A stretch of 64,000 nucleotides of DNA, taken from contig CM059625.1 in NCBI GenBank assembly GCA_030435675.1, positions 10,230,001 to 10,294,000 of the forward strand. The letters run 5' to 3'. The stretch is from Steinernema hermaphroditum. Taxonomy: Eukaryota; Nematoda; Chromadorea; Rhabditida; Steinernematidae. A model generated the notes under the pieces. That model saw nothing but the letters and a program-made list of their open reading frames with translations, had not been told where the DNA came from and ran no database searches. Below are positions 23,904-33,359 of this stretch, piece by piece (position 1 is the first letter of the stretch; each line of letters begins with the position of its first letter). Made by a program: the position numbers and the translations under genes.

Positions 23904-25005
23904 ATGGATCTTTATCCCGAAAACGAAGAGCTCCGCTACGGAGGCCCACTAGCCGACGATGAATCGGTATTCGCATAATATCCTAAAGGGTTGACCATAG
24001 ATTTTATTAAGGAAGCCCAGCGCAAAGCGGAGGAGCGCGAGCGCAAGAAGGCCGAGGTCCGAAAGCGCCTCGAGGAGGCCGGAAGCAAGAAGAAGGCCAA
24101 GAAAGGATTCCTGACTCCCGAACGAAAGAAGAAGCTTCGTGTACGTACTGCAAATTGCTACAGATTAAAAGTCTAACCGAACCCTTATAGAAACTCCTTA
24201 TGATGAAAGCTGCTGAAGATCTAAAGCAGCAGCAACTCCTCAAAGAGCAGGAGAGACAGAAGGTTCTGGCACAACGTACAATCGCCCTTCCTAATGTTGA
24301 CACCATCGATGACAAAGGTACTCTTTGATGGAGACGTTTACAATCATGTGCTTCAGGAAAATTGGATCAAATCTTCAATGAGATGTTCAGCCGTCTTTGC
24401 CAACTCGAGGAGGAGAAGTATGAGATCAATCAAAGTGTGCTTCTGAAGGACAGAGAGGTTAGAGCAACGAAAAATAAAACATTTTGAACAACTCTCGCTC
24501 TTCAGATTAACGAACTCACCATCGCCGTTAACGATCTCCGTGGCAAATTGTGTGTTTATTTTCTCAAACGGCTTTTGCACATATTCGCATTTTAGCGTGA
24601 AGCCTACGTTGAAGAAGGTGTCCAAGTATGACAACAAGTTCAAGAAAATGGCTGCGAACAAGGAGGACAAACAGGACTTCCGTGCCAACCTCAAGATTGT
24701 CAAAAAGGAGAACGCGCTTGAAAAGCTAGCTACCAAGGTAGATTTAAAGCAAATAGCCAATGGAATTTTTTCTCTGTTCAGCAGCAAAGCAAAACTGAGA
24801 AACCCGACTGGTCGAAGAAAGGAGGAAAGCCTGAAGAGACCAAGGCCGAGGAGACCAAGGAGGAAGAGCCAGCCCCTGTCGAGGAACCACCAGCTGAAGA
24901 GGTTGTGGAGGAAGAAGGAGAAGGAGAAGAAGGTAATGCCTCAATCTCTTAGTATAAGGCAGTGCTCAATGTGCGTATTTAGGTGAGGAGGAAGAGGAAG
25001 AGTAA
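23904..25005 (+). CDS. Troponin I, second tandem copy
   Basis: Exons 23904-23966, 24012-24140, 24191-24317, 24357-24457, 24506-24549, 24596-24737, 24782-24932 and 24983-25005 give about 259 residues. Exons 2-5 are identical in length to those of the first copy (129, 127, 101 and 44 nt), so the two genes are a tandem duplication that kept its intron positions. The core (troponin-T arm and the inhibitory region [13 protein letters not shown]) is strongly conserved. The N-terminus ([14 protein letters not shown]) and the Glu/Pro-rich tail differ most, suggesting divergence in muscle type or regulation. Intron 1 ends in ATTAAG, weaker than the other acceptors. A TTTAG acceptor 10 nt before the ATG suggests trans-splicing. 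Confidence 0.95.
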
Positions 25006-25870
25006 GCAGTCAAACCCCGATCACAATAACGAACTGTTCATCAGTCTTTTGCTCTGTATTTTAACGATAACGTGTATTCACTGCAGTAAATTTTCTGAGA
25101 AGCCGTTACGTATAGCGACCGAGCAATGCAGCGTATTCAAAAGCGACTACGAAAGACGTCTTTTCTAAGACGTCATTCATAAACAATTGACGTCATAGGA
25201 TTCTGTGTTGACTGTTTGTCGCACAAAAGTCTCTGAGGACAGAGCTAAGCCGCTACCACAGGCTAGCAAGGAACTCGCCCAGCTGGTTGTCCAGGCAACG
25301 CTGTTCACCCTACTTCGAGTCGGTTTGAGCGCATTCGCCAGTAATACAACTGTCGGTTCTTATGTGCTCACTGAGCGAATTCTCCCTTTAGTGGAGACAA
25401 AAATTTAATTGCGTGACAAGGGAGGGATTTGGTTTCCTTGGTTCCCTTCATTTGAGACTCAAAGAAGTCCCATGGAAGGTTGTGAGCACTTCTTCAAAGG
25501 GACGGCGGAAACTCTTCAAGAGATCTCTTTGAGTGTTTCTAGGATTACTCTCACTTATTCTGAATATTCTAGTGATCAGGACAGTTGTTGTACATAATCT
25601 TGGAAGCCTAGGGAACAAAGTGAGGAAGGGCAACCTGGCAGAAACCGCTGTCCCTCACAGTGTCCCTAGAGAGTTTCACAACATTGTATTTTCGGTACCG
25701 CTATCTTTGTCAACATGTCATTTGACGACTGTAACCTATCATTTTGTTCGCGCTGTTTGCAATAACTACCTCTCTTCTACGTCGTCTATTCGACGAAAAG
25801 GTGGTTTCTCGCGATTTCAGGTGGTCGTCACCGGATTACCTGCTGCAATTCAAATTGCCAAACGGTTAAA
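25006..25870. other. Intergenic region with clustered GACGTC palindromes
   Basis: No supported exon. Within about 45 bp there are three GACGTC sites: a perfect 12-nt palindrome AAAGACGTCTTT at 25152-25163, one at 25169-25174, and a full CRE-type TGACGTCA at 25188-25195. These could bind CREB/ATF-type bZIP factors, but position alone does not show function. Confidence 0.35.
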
Positions 25871-25873
25871 ATG

Positions 25874-26152
25874 ATGGGCAGCTGTGCGTCCTGCATGAGG
25901 GTAATTCTTGATGCGGAAGCCGATGTTAAAATACATGGTAAGATTTTTTATGTGACCTTTTATTTTGCACCAATTCTTACATTGCCTTTAGTTATCGAAC
26001 CGACAACCATTGTCGCTCCTGAACAGTCGGTGGCGCAAGTTTCTCCTACGCAACCTCGCAATGGACCACTTCTACAAGTTCCACAGCCATCATCACTAAG
26101 GATACAAAACTCAAACAACACAGGCCGAGGATCACCGGTGCCTCGTGCGTGA
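25874..26152 (+). CDS. Small protein with acylation-type N-terminus
   Basis: Exons 25874-25937 and 25992-26152 give 74 residues. An ATG three bases earlier would add one Met. The N-terminus MGSCASCMR fits N-myristoylation at Gly2 with palmitoylation at neighbouring cysteines, predicting membrane attachment. The rest is hydrophilic and Pro/Gln/Ser-rich (QVSPTQPRNGPLLQVPQP), with no domain I recognise. A TTTCAG acceptor lies about 50 nt before the ATG, suggesting trans-splicing. The next gene starts about 400 bp downstream on the same strand, so the two may form an operon. Splice sites are good (GTAAGA, CCTTTAG). Confidence 0.55.
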   Translation: MGSCASCMRVILDAEADVKIHGKIFYVTFYFAPILTLPLVIEPTTIVAPEQSVAQVSPTQPRNGPLLQVPQPSSLRIQNSNNTGRGSPVPRA

Positions 26153-26557
26153 CTTGAAGAAAACTGACATCAAAGCCAAATCAGAGCAATAACCTTGTAC
26201 CCGTTAAGCGTCATAAAGCACTTCACATCGTTTATGATTTGTTGTAATACGTATTTTGACAGTCATAAAATCGGATGCTTCACCATTCTTATCTCATCAA
26301 ACCCACATGTGAACCAAAGGACTGGTCACTTCTCTCTCAGCACACTACTGTTCCGTGCTCAACATTGATTGCCAATAAACGAGTCCGTGAATACCTTCGC
26401 CACTCTCCATGTACAGTTTCAGTTTCTAATGCCGTTCCACACAGATTAGATAAGCTTTCACCACTGAGTACCGCGCTCCTCTCAGCATGGTTGCGTCACG
26501 CTACTCAGAAACCACTGTTCCTTTTCAATTTACCTCTTTAGCCGTATTTAATTTCAG

Positions 26558-28007
26558 ATGCACTATAAAGTGCCTTCGCACTTGCCCGATTCAGGTAGCT
26601 CCACACAAGTGGTTGCGTCTAAGGAGCTCATTAAACGGTACATCGGCACTTTGTCAAAGAAGGAAATAGTTTCCCTCCTGCAGCCCGTCAAAGACGGCCT
26701 TCTCACAGAGGATACAGTGCTTCACTTGAACACCGTGTAGTGCAAAGCAATTGTGTCTCATCTTGCTGAATTTGTTTCTTTTTAGAAACTTCTCTGTCGA
26801 TCACATGATAATTCCTCTCACAGTTAATGAGCTCGTGGAGGAACTAGGAGCCTACTGGCAGCGATGGATGCACTCGGGTGTGATACGCTGTTTTTTAATC
26901 TCTTAACGCATTTGCTTGCAGCACAAAATGTTGGAGTAGATCCCCGTGGTTCCGTGCACTATTTGCATGCTAGTGCCTTTCATGATGTCGAAATGCCAGC
27001 TTCGGATTACGTGACCGAATTCATAAACGACCTCACGAAAACGCAAAAGAGAGCCGTGTTGGCGTGCGCCAAAGACGGACTGCTCACCGATGAATCGTTC
27101 ATCAACGTTTCGCACTTTAGCGGACCAGACAGGATGCAGGTTGGTACGTATGCCGCATTCATATTGTTCTGCTAAAAACAACGTCTGCATCAGGTGTCAA
27201 TGAAGAAGGTTGTCGATATAATCGCTAGCAAAGAACAACTCGATGATCAGATTCTTGCCGCGCGGCGTTGGTTCGTGCGTTTTTTGTCAAGTGCTCATTA
27301 TTCATCAGGAAATTTCGAAGCCGCGCAAAGGGCAGGTAGCCACCAAGTTAATTGATTAGTCATCATTTTCATAATTTCAGATTTAAAAGTGCGAACACTG
27401 CGTACGGGCCGCCAGAGTATGTCCGTGTGGTATACGGTACTTTTCGCATTTATGACACTGGGAACGTTTGCGTCACATGTGTGGTCAAATATTACGAACT
27501 TCAAAAACATGCAAGCTCAACTGAAAGTTACAGGACTTATTCTCGCTGTTTCAAGGTGCGTCTAGCGCAGTTTTGGTATAGTCAATCCTTCAGTGCGGCT
27601 ATCGCAATCTTGATGTATCTCGTGTTCTACATGGTGGGATTTCTGTTCTGCTGCGAGAACAGCTTGTCGCGGAGAGGCCTAAAGAACGACGACGATCCAG
27701 GCTGCAGAAATTTAGTCTACAGACACTTTAGGCACAGTATAATAGAAGCCGAACTATTACTTATGTTTACTTTAGTGAGTTGAACTACTTCAAGTATCGA
27801 ATATACGCAACCAAAGGGCTTCAATTCGTTCTGCTCTGGTACACAATGCTGCTTTCCGTGTACGCCCACGAAAATCGCCTCAACATCTATCCGGCTCTTA
27901 GCTGTGTCCTTACCAATGGTTTTGGCCTAATGCTGTTTTCGCGCATTGCTCGATTTTTCCACGCTTGCCGTGAAAGCGAAGACAGAAAAACAATAATCGC
28001 CCGCTAA
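26558..28007 (+). CDS. Unrecognised multi-pass membrane protein
   Basis: Exons 26558-26736, 26786-26877, 26922-27139, 27194-27266, 27309-27335, 27381-27555, 27594-27774 and 27795-28007 give about 385 residues. The ATG directly follows a TTTCAG acceptor, so the mRNA is probably trans-spliced. The first 170 residues are soluble and contain two similar stretches (LLQPVKDGLLTEDTVLHL and LACAKDGLLTDESFINV), a likely internal repeat. The C-terminal half has about four hydrophobic segments, from VWYTVLFAFMTLGTFASHVW to LSCVLTNGFGLMLFSRI. I do not recognise the family. The frame change at 27775-27794 needs either a 20-nt intron or a 1-nt indel, so exons 7/8 are less certain, as is the exon 4 donor. 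Confidence 0.65.
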
Positions 28008-28044
28008 TATCATAACGACAATCTTATTTTCGCATGATTCTTGT

Positions 28045-28057
28045 AATAAACAATAAA
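28045..28057 (+). terminator. Two overlapping-range AATAAA signals
   Basis: AATAAA occurs at 28045-28050 and again at 28052-28057, 38-50 nt after the membrane-protein stop codon. Confidence 0.5.
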
Positions 28058-28590
28058 GGATCATGTATTAATGGTGTCCTACTAGTGGTCTGTAGACAAC
28101 TTTGAGAAACACAAGGCAGCCGACATATACCGTATTTGGGAAGCTCTCGACATGCGACACTATCATCAGTTGCGTAATTGCTGCTCTACGCAAATAGCCC
28201 ACTTTTTGCATATTTGACTGTCTGAGAGTCGCTTAAAGTTTCCGAAAACCAAAACAATTTAAAGGATGCTCTTCGTTTCGCCTGGCCGTAAATATGTGCA
28301 TATGTGCGCACTTCGTTACCGCCATAATTGATGGCGTTGGCTTGCCGACCCAACTTTTGTCCACTTTGTTTTGAATGGAACAATTGGTACCGACGTTTAA
28401 TTAACTTAGCCGCTTTCGCGTACAATTTTTGCTCACACCTGTTGTCTGTCGTTCCATGTGTAAATGAACAATGTTCTCGGAGTGGAAGTTGTCCGCCTGC
28501 AACGGTGTTCAAAGTTGACATAAGTCGCTTAGGATAATAGAATGCTACGAGGAGTCACGAAAGATCAGCCTATCCCTTCAGTAGTCCCAT

Positions 28591-29160
28591 CTATTTATTG
28601 AAGGCGTCCTGTATCCTTTTGACTTCCTCCGACTGTACCAGAACAACTTCGAAGGACGAGCGTTGAGTGAGTTCATTTGCTGCCGCGCGATGTTCTCCTA
28701 TTGCGAAAATTTTGTCAACTGTTCCTATTATATACATGTTAGCTCTAAGCAAACAGTTTAATCTAACATGAAAATGAGACGTTTTCACACGTCCCGCAGC
28801 AAGTTGCACTAGTGATGCTCATACATCAGCCAGGCCCTCTTGTGAACAATTTTTGATATTAGTGGCAAGTGCAATGCTTCATGTGAGCTTTGTAGCAATT
28901 CAGGCTTCCCCCAATTTTGAAATGTCGCAATATAGTCCAAAAAATTCGTGGAATGCCTAAATACCCACGACTTATGTTACATCTACGTCATGACTCCCAT
29001 TGGTTCTTGTTTGCTGTGCATCGAGATACAAGGTAACCTTGCCGCTCACCAGCGCGGTCCCATTTCATTTTGTATTACCATTTCCATTGGGACTTTTAGG
29101 AATTGAACAGGTCCCATTTTATTTGTCATGAGTGGCCAGGGAGCGGCGTGATCAGGTATT
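28591..29160 (-). CDS. Possible exons of an unidentified gene
   Basis: Protein-like minus-strand frames are separated by plausible splice sites. One (about 29138-29048) encodes PWPLMTNKMGPVQFLKVP and ends at a GTGAGC donor in phase 2. A TATTTAG acceptor near 28957 would continue it in phase for about 50 codons to a stop at 28813. Separately, a frame ending at 28591 (SSFEVVLVQSEEVKRIQDAF then stop) follows an AATAG acceptor. No family is recognised. The segment contains short repeats (GGTCCCATTT twice on the plus strand), so low-complexity artefact is possible. Confidence 0.2.
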
Positions 29161-29843
29161 GAAACTGAACGGACTTGTTGCATCCCACACTCCTGTGTTT
29201 GTGCTCTCTTCTGGTCTCATCGAAAATTCATGGAACCGTCCCAAAGATGCACTTCCAAACCTGAATTTGTCAATTTCTGCCCTGGTATATAATATAGCGT
29301 AGGGCCTTGCGTTGTCAATATTGTTTGTATGAACGATGCTTCTGAAGGGCTAGTCATACTCCGCTGGGCAAGCCGCACGTGCGTCCTTTTCCATTTGCCA
29401 CGGGGGAGAAAAATACCACGTGGCATAAGAAAAAAGGAGAAAAAGGAGGTTTACTCTGCGGACTACGAACAGGCCTCAAGGCTTTGCAAAAAGCAAATGG
29501 TTGGATTCCTAACTTGATTTCCACCTCCAATTTAAGACAATGTCCGCAGGCTTTTGAGATACAAATACAAAGAAACTATGCAATTCTCTTCCTTTGGCAC
29601 TCTTCACACAGATTGCATTAATTTTGAATAGACTTGGGTCATGTTTGCCCACAAATTCACTTATTGCATAAACTTGGCTTCCTCGCTTTCCTGTGGATAC
29701 TGCTCGAACATTATGTGTTCGCACACCGATTTGGGCGTATCCGCTGTTTTGCGTATGTTCCCACAGATGCTCATGGTTCATGTTTGTGAACCACTGAGAG
29801 CGTCAACTGAGGCAGGCGGTCGCGCCCTCTATCGGAACTTTAA

Positions 29844-30005
29844 ATGAACACCGAAGTGATCGTAGACAGAAGCATTCGGAATCTTTTCAGAGACATGACA
29901 GTAGAAACAACAAAAAATATACCAAAGGAATGCTATATAGAGCCAGACGGACAGAACATTGATGAGTCCTTGCGGAGCATTCCAGAGAAGCTCATTACGA
30001 ATTGA
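29844..30005 (+). CDS. Possible 53-residue small protein
   Basis: This intronless frame (MNTEVIVDRSIRNLFRDM and onward) has protein-like, mixed-charge composition and ends at TGA. It has no signal peptide and no family I recognise. It may be a small gene, one exon of something larger, or chance. It was too short to appear among longer frames. Confidence 0.2.
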   Translation: MNTEVIVDRSIRNLFRDMTVETTKNIPKECYIEPDGQNIDESLRSIPEKLITN

Positions 30006-31167
30006 CCATACTTATCAAAAATTTCGCGCTTGAGCTCCTTATTTTCACACAATTTGACTGAACTCGACGAACCGCCCCAAGAAAGAAACATCCGTTTCCA
30101 AAACGAGGACTATAAAGTTAGCTGCTGCCAGGGCGACAGAAGAAAGGGTGCCGTGACTTTAGCGCTTAAATATATTGCTCGTTGCTGGTTCCGTGGTTCT
30201 TTGGTGGTTCCGCACACACTTTGAAGAACGACGGTATTCGTCGATGAGCAATAAAAGCCGATTCGAGTAAGTGGCCAGGTTGCGCTCTGCTCGCACTCCG
30301 ATCGCTTATTGGCGGCCACTGCGTCAAGTAGCACTTAGATGTCATGTCTGCTGTTATGTATGTACACAAGATGTGCGTTCTTGCATCTCTTTCAATGCTG
30401 ACTATAGAGACAGTTGGCGGAAACACTTTTTGCCATTTCTTGCTGTTGACTTGTTGCACCGAGTCGACAATTACAGTGCCGTGTTCCTCCACCTTGCGAC
30501 AGATTCGTCAATCAAACTTCAGCATCTATCGTACTTTTTTTTGTTCACTACGAAAGACGGAAAGAAGGCATTGTTCGCATCAAATTGAAGTAGCGAATGA
30601 GACATTCAACTCGATTATTCGAATGAGGCGTGAGACTTTTGGCTGTTATGCTGACTTGTCCTGTGTGAGCGTGTTCTCTTGTACCATTTGTTAACCTATT
30701 TTGTATTATGGCAAATGTTTTTGTACATACATATTGTTACCGGCGACCGCCGTGAGAAAGTCTTTCAAAACAATGATTGGAATCGGCGCATTCATAGTTA
30801 CCGTAATTACCACGCAGTACATGAGAGATGTGGCTCATTTTCTCACTTCATTCGGCGACCGGCAGCTGTGCGGTAAAGCTACCCATTCTATGCGCGGTGG
30901 CAGCACTTACCTAGCGATGTTAGCGTTGAAGGTGTTACCCATCTCGTGCATTTCAATAGTAACCACCAGGAGTTTCTCATCACAAGTTTTTGCATTGGTA
31001 TACGAGCTTGAGGCCCGCGCGATTCGCCTTCATTCCATTGAATGAAATGGATATTCAACATAAATATGTATATTTTAGTCTATGCCCTGTGAGAGCTCGG
31101 TTCCTTTGGAGTCAAAATCGCGTTGTAGCTACAGTGGCTAAAGTAACCAAATAATCCTCGAGTGGCC
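30006..31167. other. No gene recognised upstream of the peptide GPCR
   Basis: Frames such as 30701-31045 (+) lack splice or family support. The 3' part is probably promoter and 5' flank of the receptor at 31168. Confidence 0.4.
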
Positions 31168-32700
31168 ATGGAGTCGAACGAAAGTTTGTACGACTACTAT
31201 GATGATTACATGGAGGAGCAACCGTATCGCCTTAAGGTATGTAGTAGAAACGGTGGTACTTATTCGGGTACACAGAACTTTGTCGCTTAAGTTGGCAATG
31301 CCGGGTCATATCACATATTAAGTAAAAGACAAAGGTCGTACCACTTCTCCATGAATGTACAGACTTCATTCTGTATCAGAGAAAAAGACAACAGTTGTAG
31401 TCAATGGTACTATGGTTAAAATACTATGCCCTACAGCCTTAGTAATGTCTAGGTCTTTAGGCGAAGATAGGAGGTAATCTTGCATGGGGTCTTGCATCGC
31501 TCATTGGAATACCATGCAATCTCCTCGTGGTTGTGCTCATCTGCAGGTTCGGATGGCTCACATAAACGTCTTCGCTCACTCGAATACTTTCAGGGACCGC
31601 ACCGTTTCAAACATAGTCATCATAAACCTGGCGATAGCCGATCTCCTGTTTCTTTGTGGAACGCCCATTCTTGTCGTTCAGTCCATAAAAAAGGATTGGA
31701 TCTTCGGTCAAAGCATGTGTAAGGCCTTCCTAATCGTTAACGGGGTAACACGCGAACACATACATAAGTAACTGGTTCTGGGAGTTCAGGTTAACCAATT
31801 TGCTAGTTCTGTTTTCATGGCTGTACTAGCATTGGACCGATACTTAGCAGTCTGTCATGCGGTTCAGTCAACTACGTACAGAACTGTGCGCTCAGCAGTG
31901 ATTTTATGTGGTGTTGCTTGGGGAGTGGTAATCGTGGAAATGATTCCCCTTTTGAAACATGCACAGTTGGTCAGCATTCCGATGTCAGGTGAGCAATCCT
32001 CACTTTGAGCAGAAGGTCAGGTGCACTTACAGAAAAAGAGGACAGCAAACATAGTAGCATGCGTTGCATGCTCTACTGGGATTCGGACAACTCCACACTC
32101 GACGAAAATCTCATTTTCTCTCGGCGTTTCTTTACGGCGTACTGCTTCTTCTTGACCTACACAATTCCCATGGGGGGAATATTCTACTGTTACGGTCGTA
32201 TCATAGTCCAGATGTGGGGAAACCATGGTCATCTCTTCAAACACGTCAGTGCGCGGAAGAGACGCACGCAGAAGAAAGTCACAATGATGAGTGTCGCCAT
32301 AATGCTGCTGTATACTCTCTGCTGGCTACCTTTCTGGCTCGTTCAATGGTCGATTGACACGGACGCCGAATGGACTCGCGACCATCAGATTCTGATGCCC
32401 GTCTCGTATGTCGCCTACGCGATGCAGTACATCAACTCCGCGGTCAACCCTCTGTTTTACATTTTCCTCACAGACACATCACGTGAAAAGGTGAGCAACA
32501 ATGCAAAAATCAGCTGAGTAAAATGCCTACTTCAGTTCTGCGGAGCGCACCGAAAACGTAAGCGCGAGCGTCTTCGACCTCAATCCTACCTCCATCTCGA
32601 ACTCGACACCATTCCACCCGCAACGCAGAACCCACTCACTGAAGATTCCTTCAGTCATCTAAACAACCCCGAACGCATCGAAGAACAGTGCTACCTGTGA
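31168..32700 (+). CDS. Somatostatin/allatostatin-C-like peptide GPCR
   Basis: Exons 31168-31236, 31461-31546, 31594-31744, 31790-31988, 32033-32490 and 32536-32700 give 375 residues. The short extracellular N-terminus is acidic and Tyr-rich (SLYDYYDDYMEE) with an NES glycosylation site. Motifs are TM2 NLAIADLLFLCGTP, TM3 start VNQFASSVFMAVLALDRYLA (DRY), TM6 TLCWLPFWL (CWxP) and TM7 INSAVNPLFYIF (NPxxY). The NQF/LDRYLAV pattern and LAIADLLF match vertebrate somatostatin/opioid and insect allatostatin-C receptors. C. elegans has several orphan receptors of this group (for example NPR-24, NPR-16 and NPR-17, as I recall), and I cannot choose between them. It is expected in the neuronal plasma membrane, coupling to Gi/o. 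All splice phases agree. Confidence 0.9.
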
Positions 32701-32873
32701 AACGAAGAAAATATTACAACGTGTACAGAACATATGGTCTCAGAGAGGAAGTGAAGTGCCTTCCACAAAGAACAAAACTTCGAACTTGACATAAATCTGA
32801 ATCTATTTTGTGACAAATAATACAACCCAATGATTCTCTGCACCAGTATTAATAAAATGCGAAACACACGTCC

Positions 32874-33343
32874 TTATAATCGGGCATCTAGCGGAACAAC
32901 GATGCGCTTCTGATCTTCGGTTGCGAACATCTTCGCGAATCTTTCCACGTAGGTGCAGGTTGGAAGCACCTTCAAATTGTTCTCCGCCGCGTACTTGAAG
33001 GCCTCCTGCAAGGAATAGTAACGTGAGCAATGTGAAGAAGCAATGAAAGAATTTAGTATTTGAATTCTCCGATTAAACGTTCGAAACGTTGCAGAACAGC
33101 GATGACAACAAACTAACTTACATTAACCAGTATCTTGGCGACGCCTTTCCCCTGATGCTGCACTGGAACTTCGGTGTGATAAATGTCCATCACGCTGTTG
33201 GGAAGATTCCGGTACTGAAGAACGCTTCTGGCATTGTCTGAAACATGTCGGCGATTAGTCTTCATGAAAACATACTTTCCTTCATTACTCATTTTAATGA
33301 AAAACTCCAAGGCCTTCCTGCTGTGCTCTACTCGAAGCGCCAT
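32874..33343 (-). CDS. NATD1-like GNAT acetyltransferase-fold protein
   Basis: Exons 33343-33122 and 33005-32874 give 117 residues. The segment YHTEVPVQHQGKGVAKILVN is the acetyl-CoA-binding loop (Q/RGxGxA) of the small YjdJ/NATD1 subfamily. The second exon continues with EAFKYAAENNLKVLPTCTYV, where the family typically has AxxFxxEN.LK..LTCWY. The ATG follows a TTTCAG acceptor by about 15 nt, so it is probably trans-spliced. Compared with human NATD1 there is an insertion of roughly 20 residues after MSNEGKY. That stretch starts with a donor-like GTATG and ends TTTCAG, but removing it would break frame, so I keep it as coding. The substrate of this subfamily is unknown. The gene is convergent with the peptide GPCR, with only about 170 bp between stop codons. 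Confidence 0.85.
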
Positions 33344-33359
33344 GATGAGGAAAAGCCTG

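Noticed and set aside
30701..31045. 114-codon plus-strand frame upstream of the peptide GPCR
   Set aside because: No family features, no splice structure and overlapping frames of similar length; likely chance.
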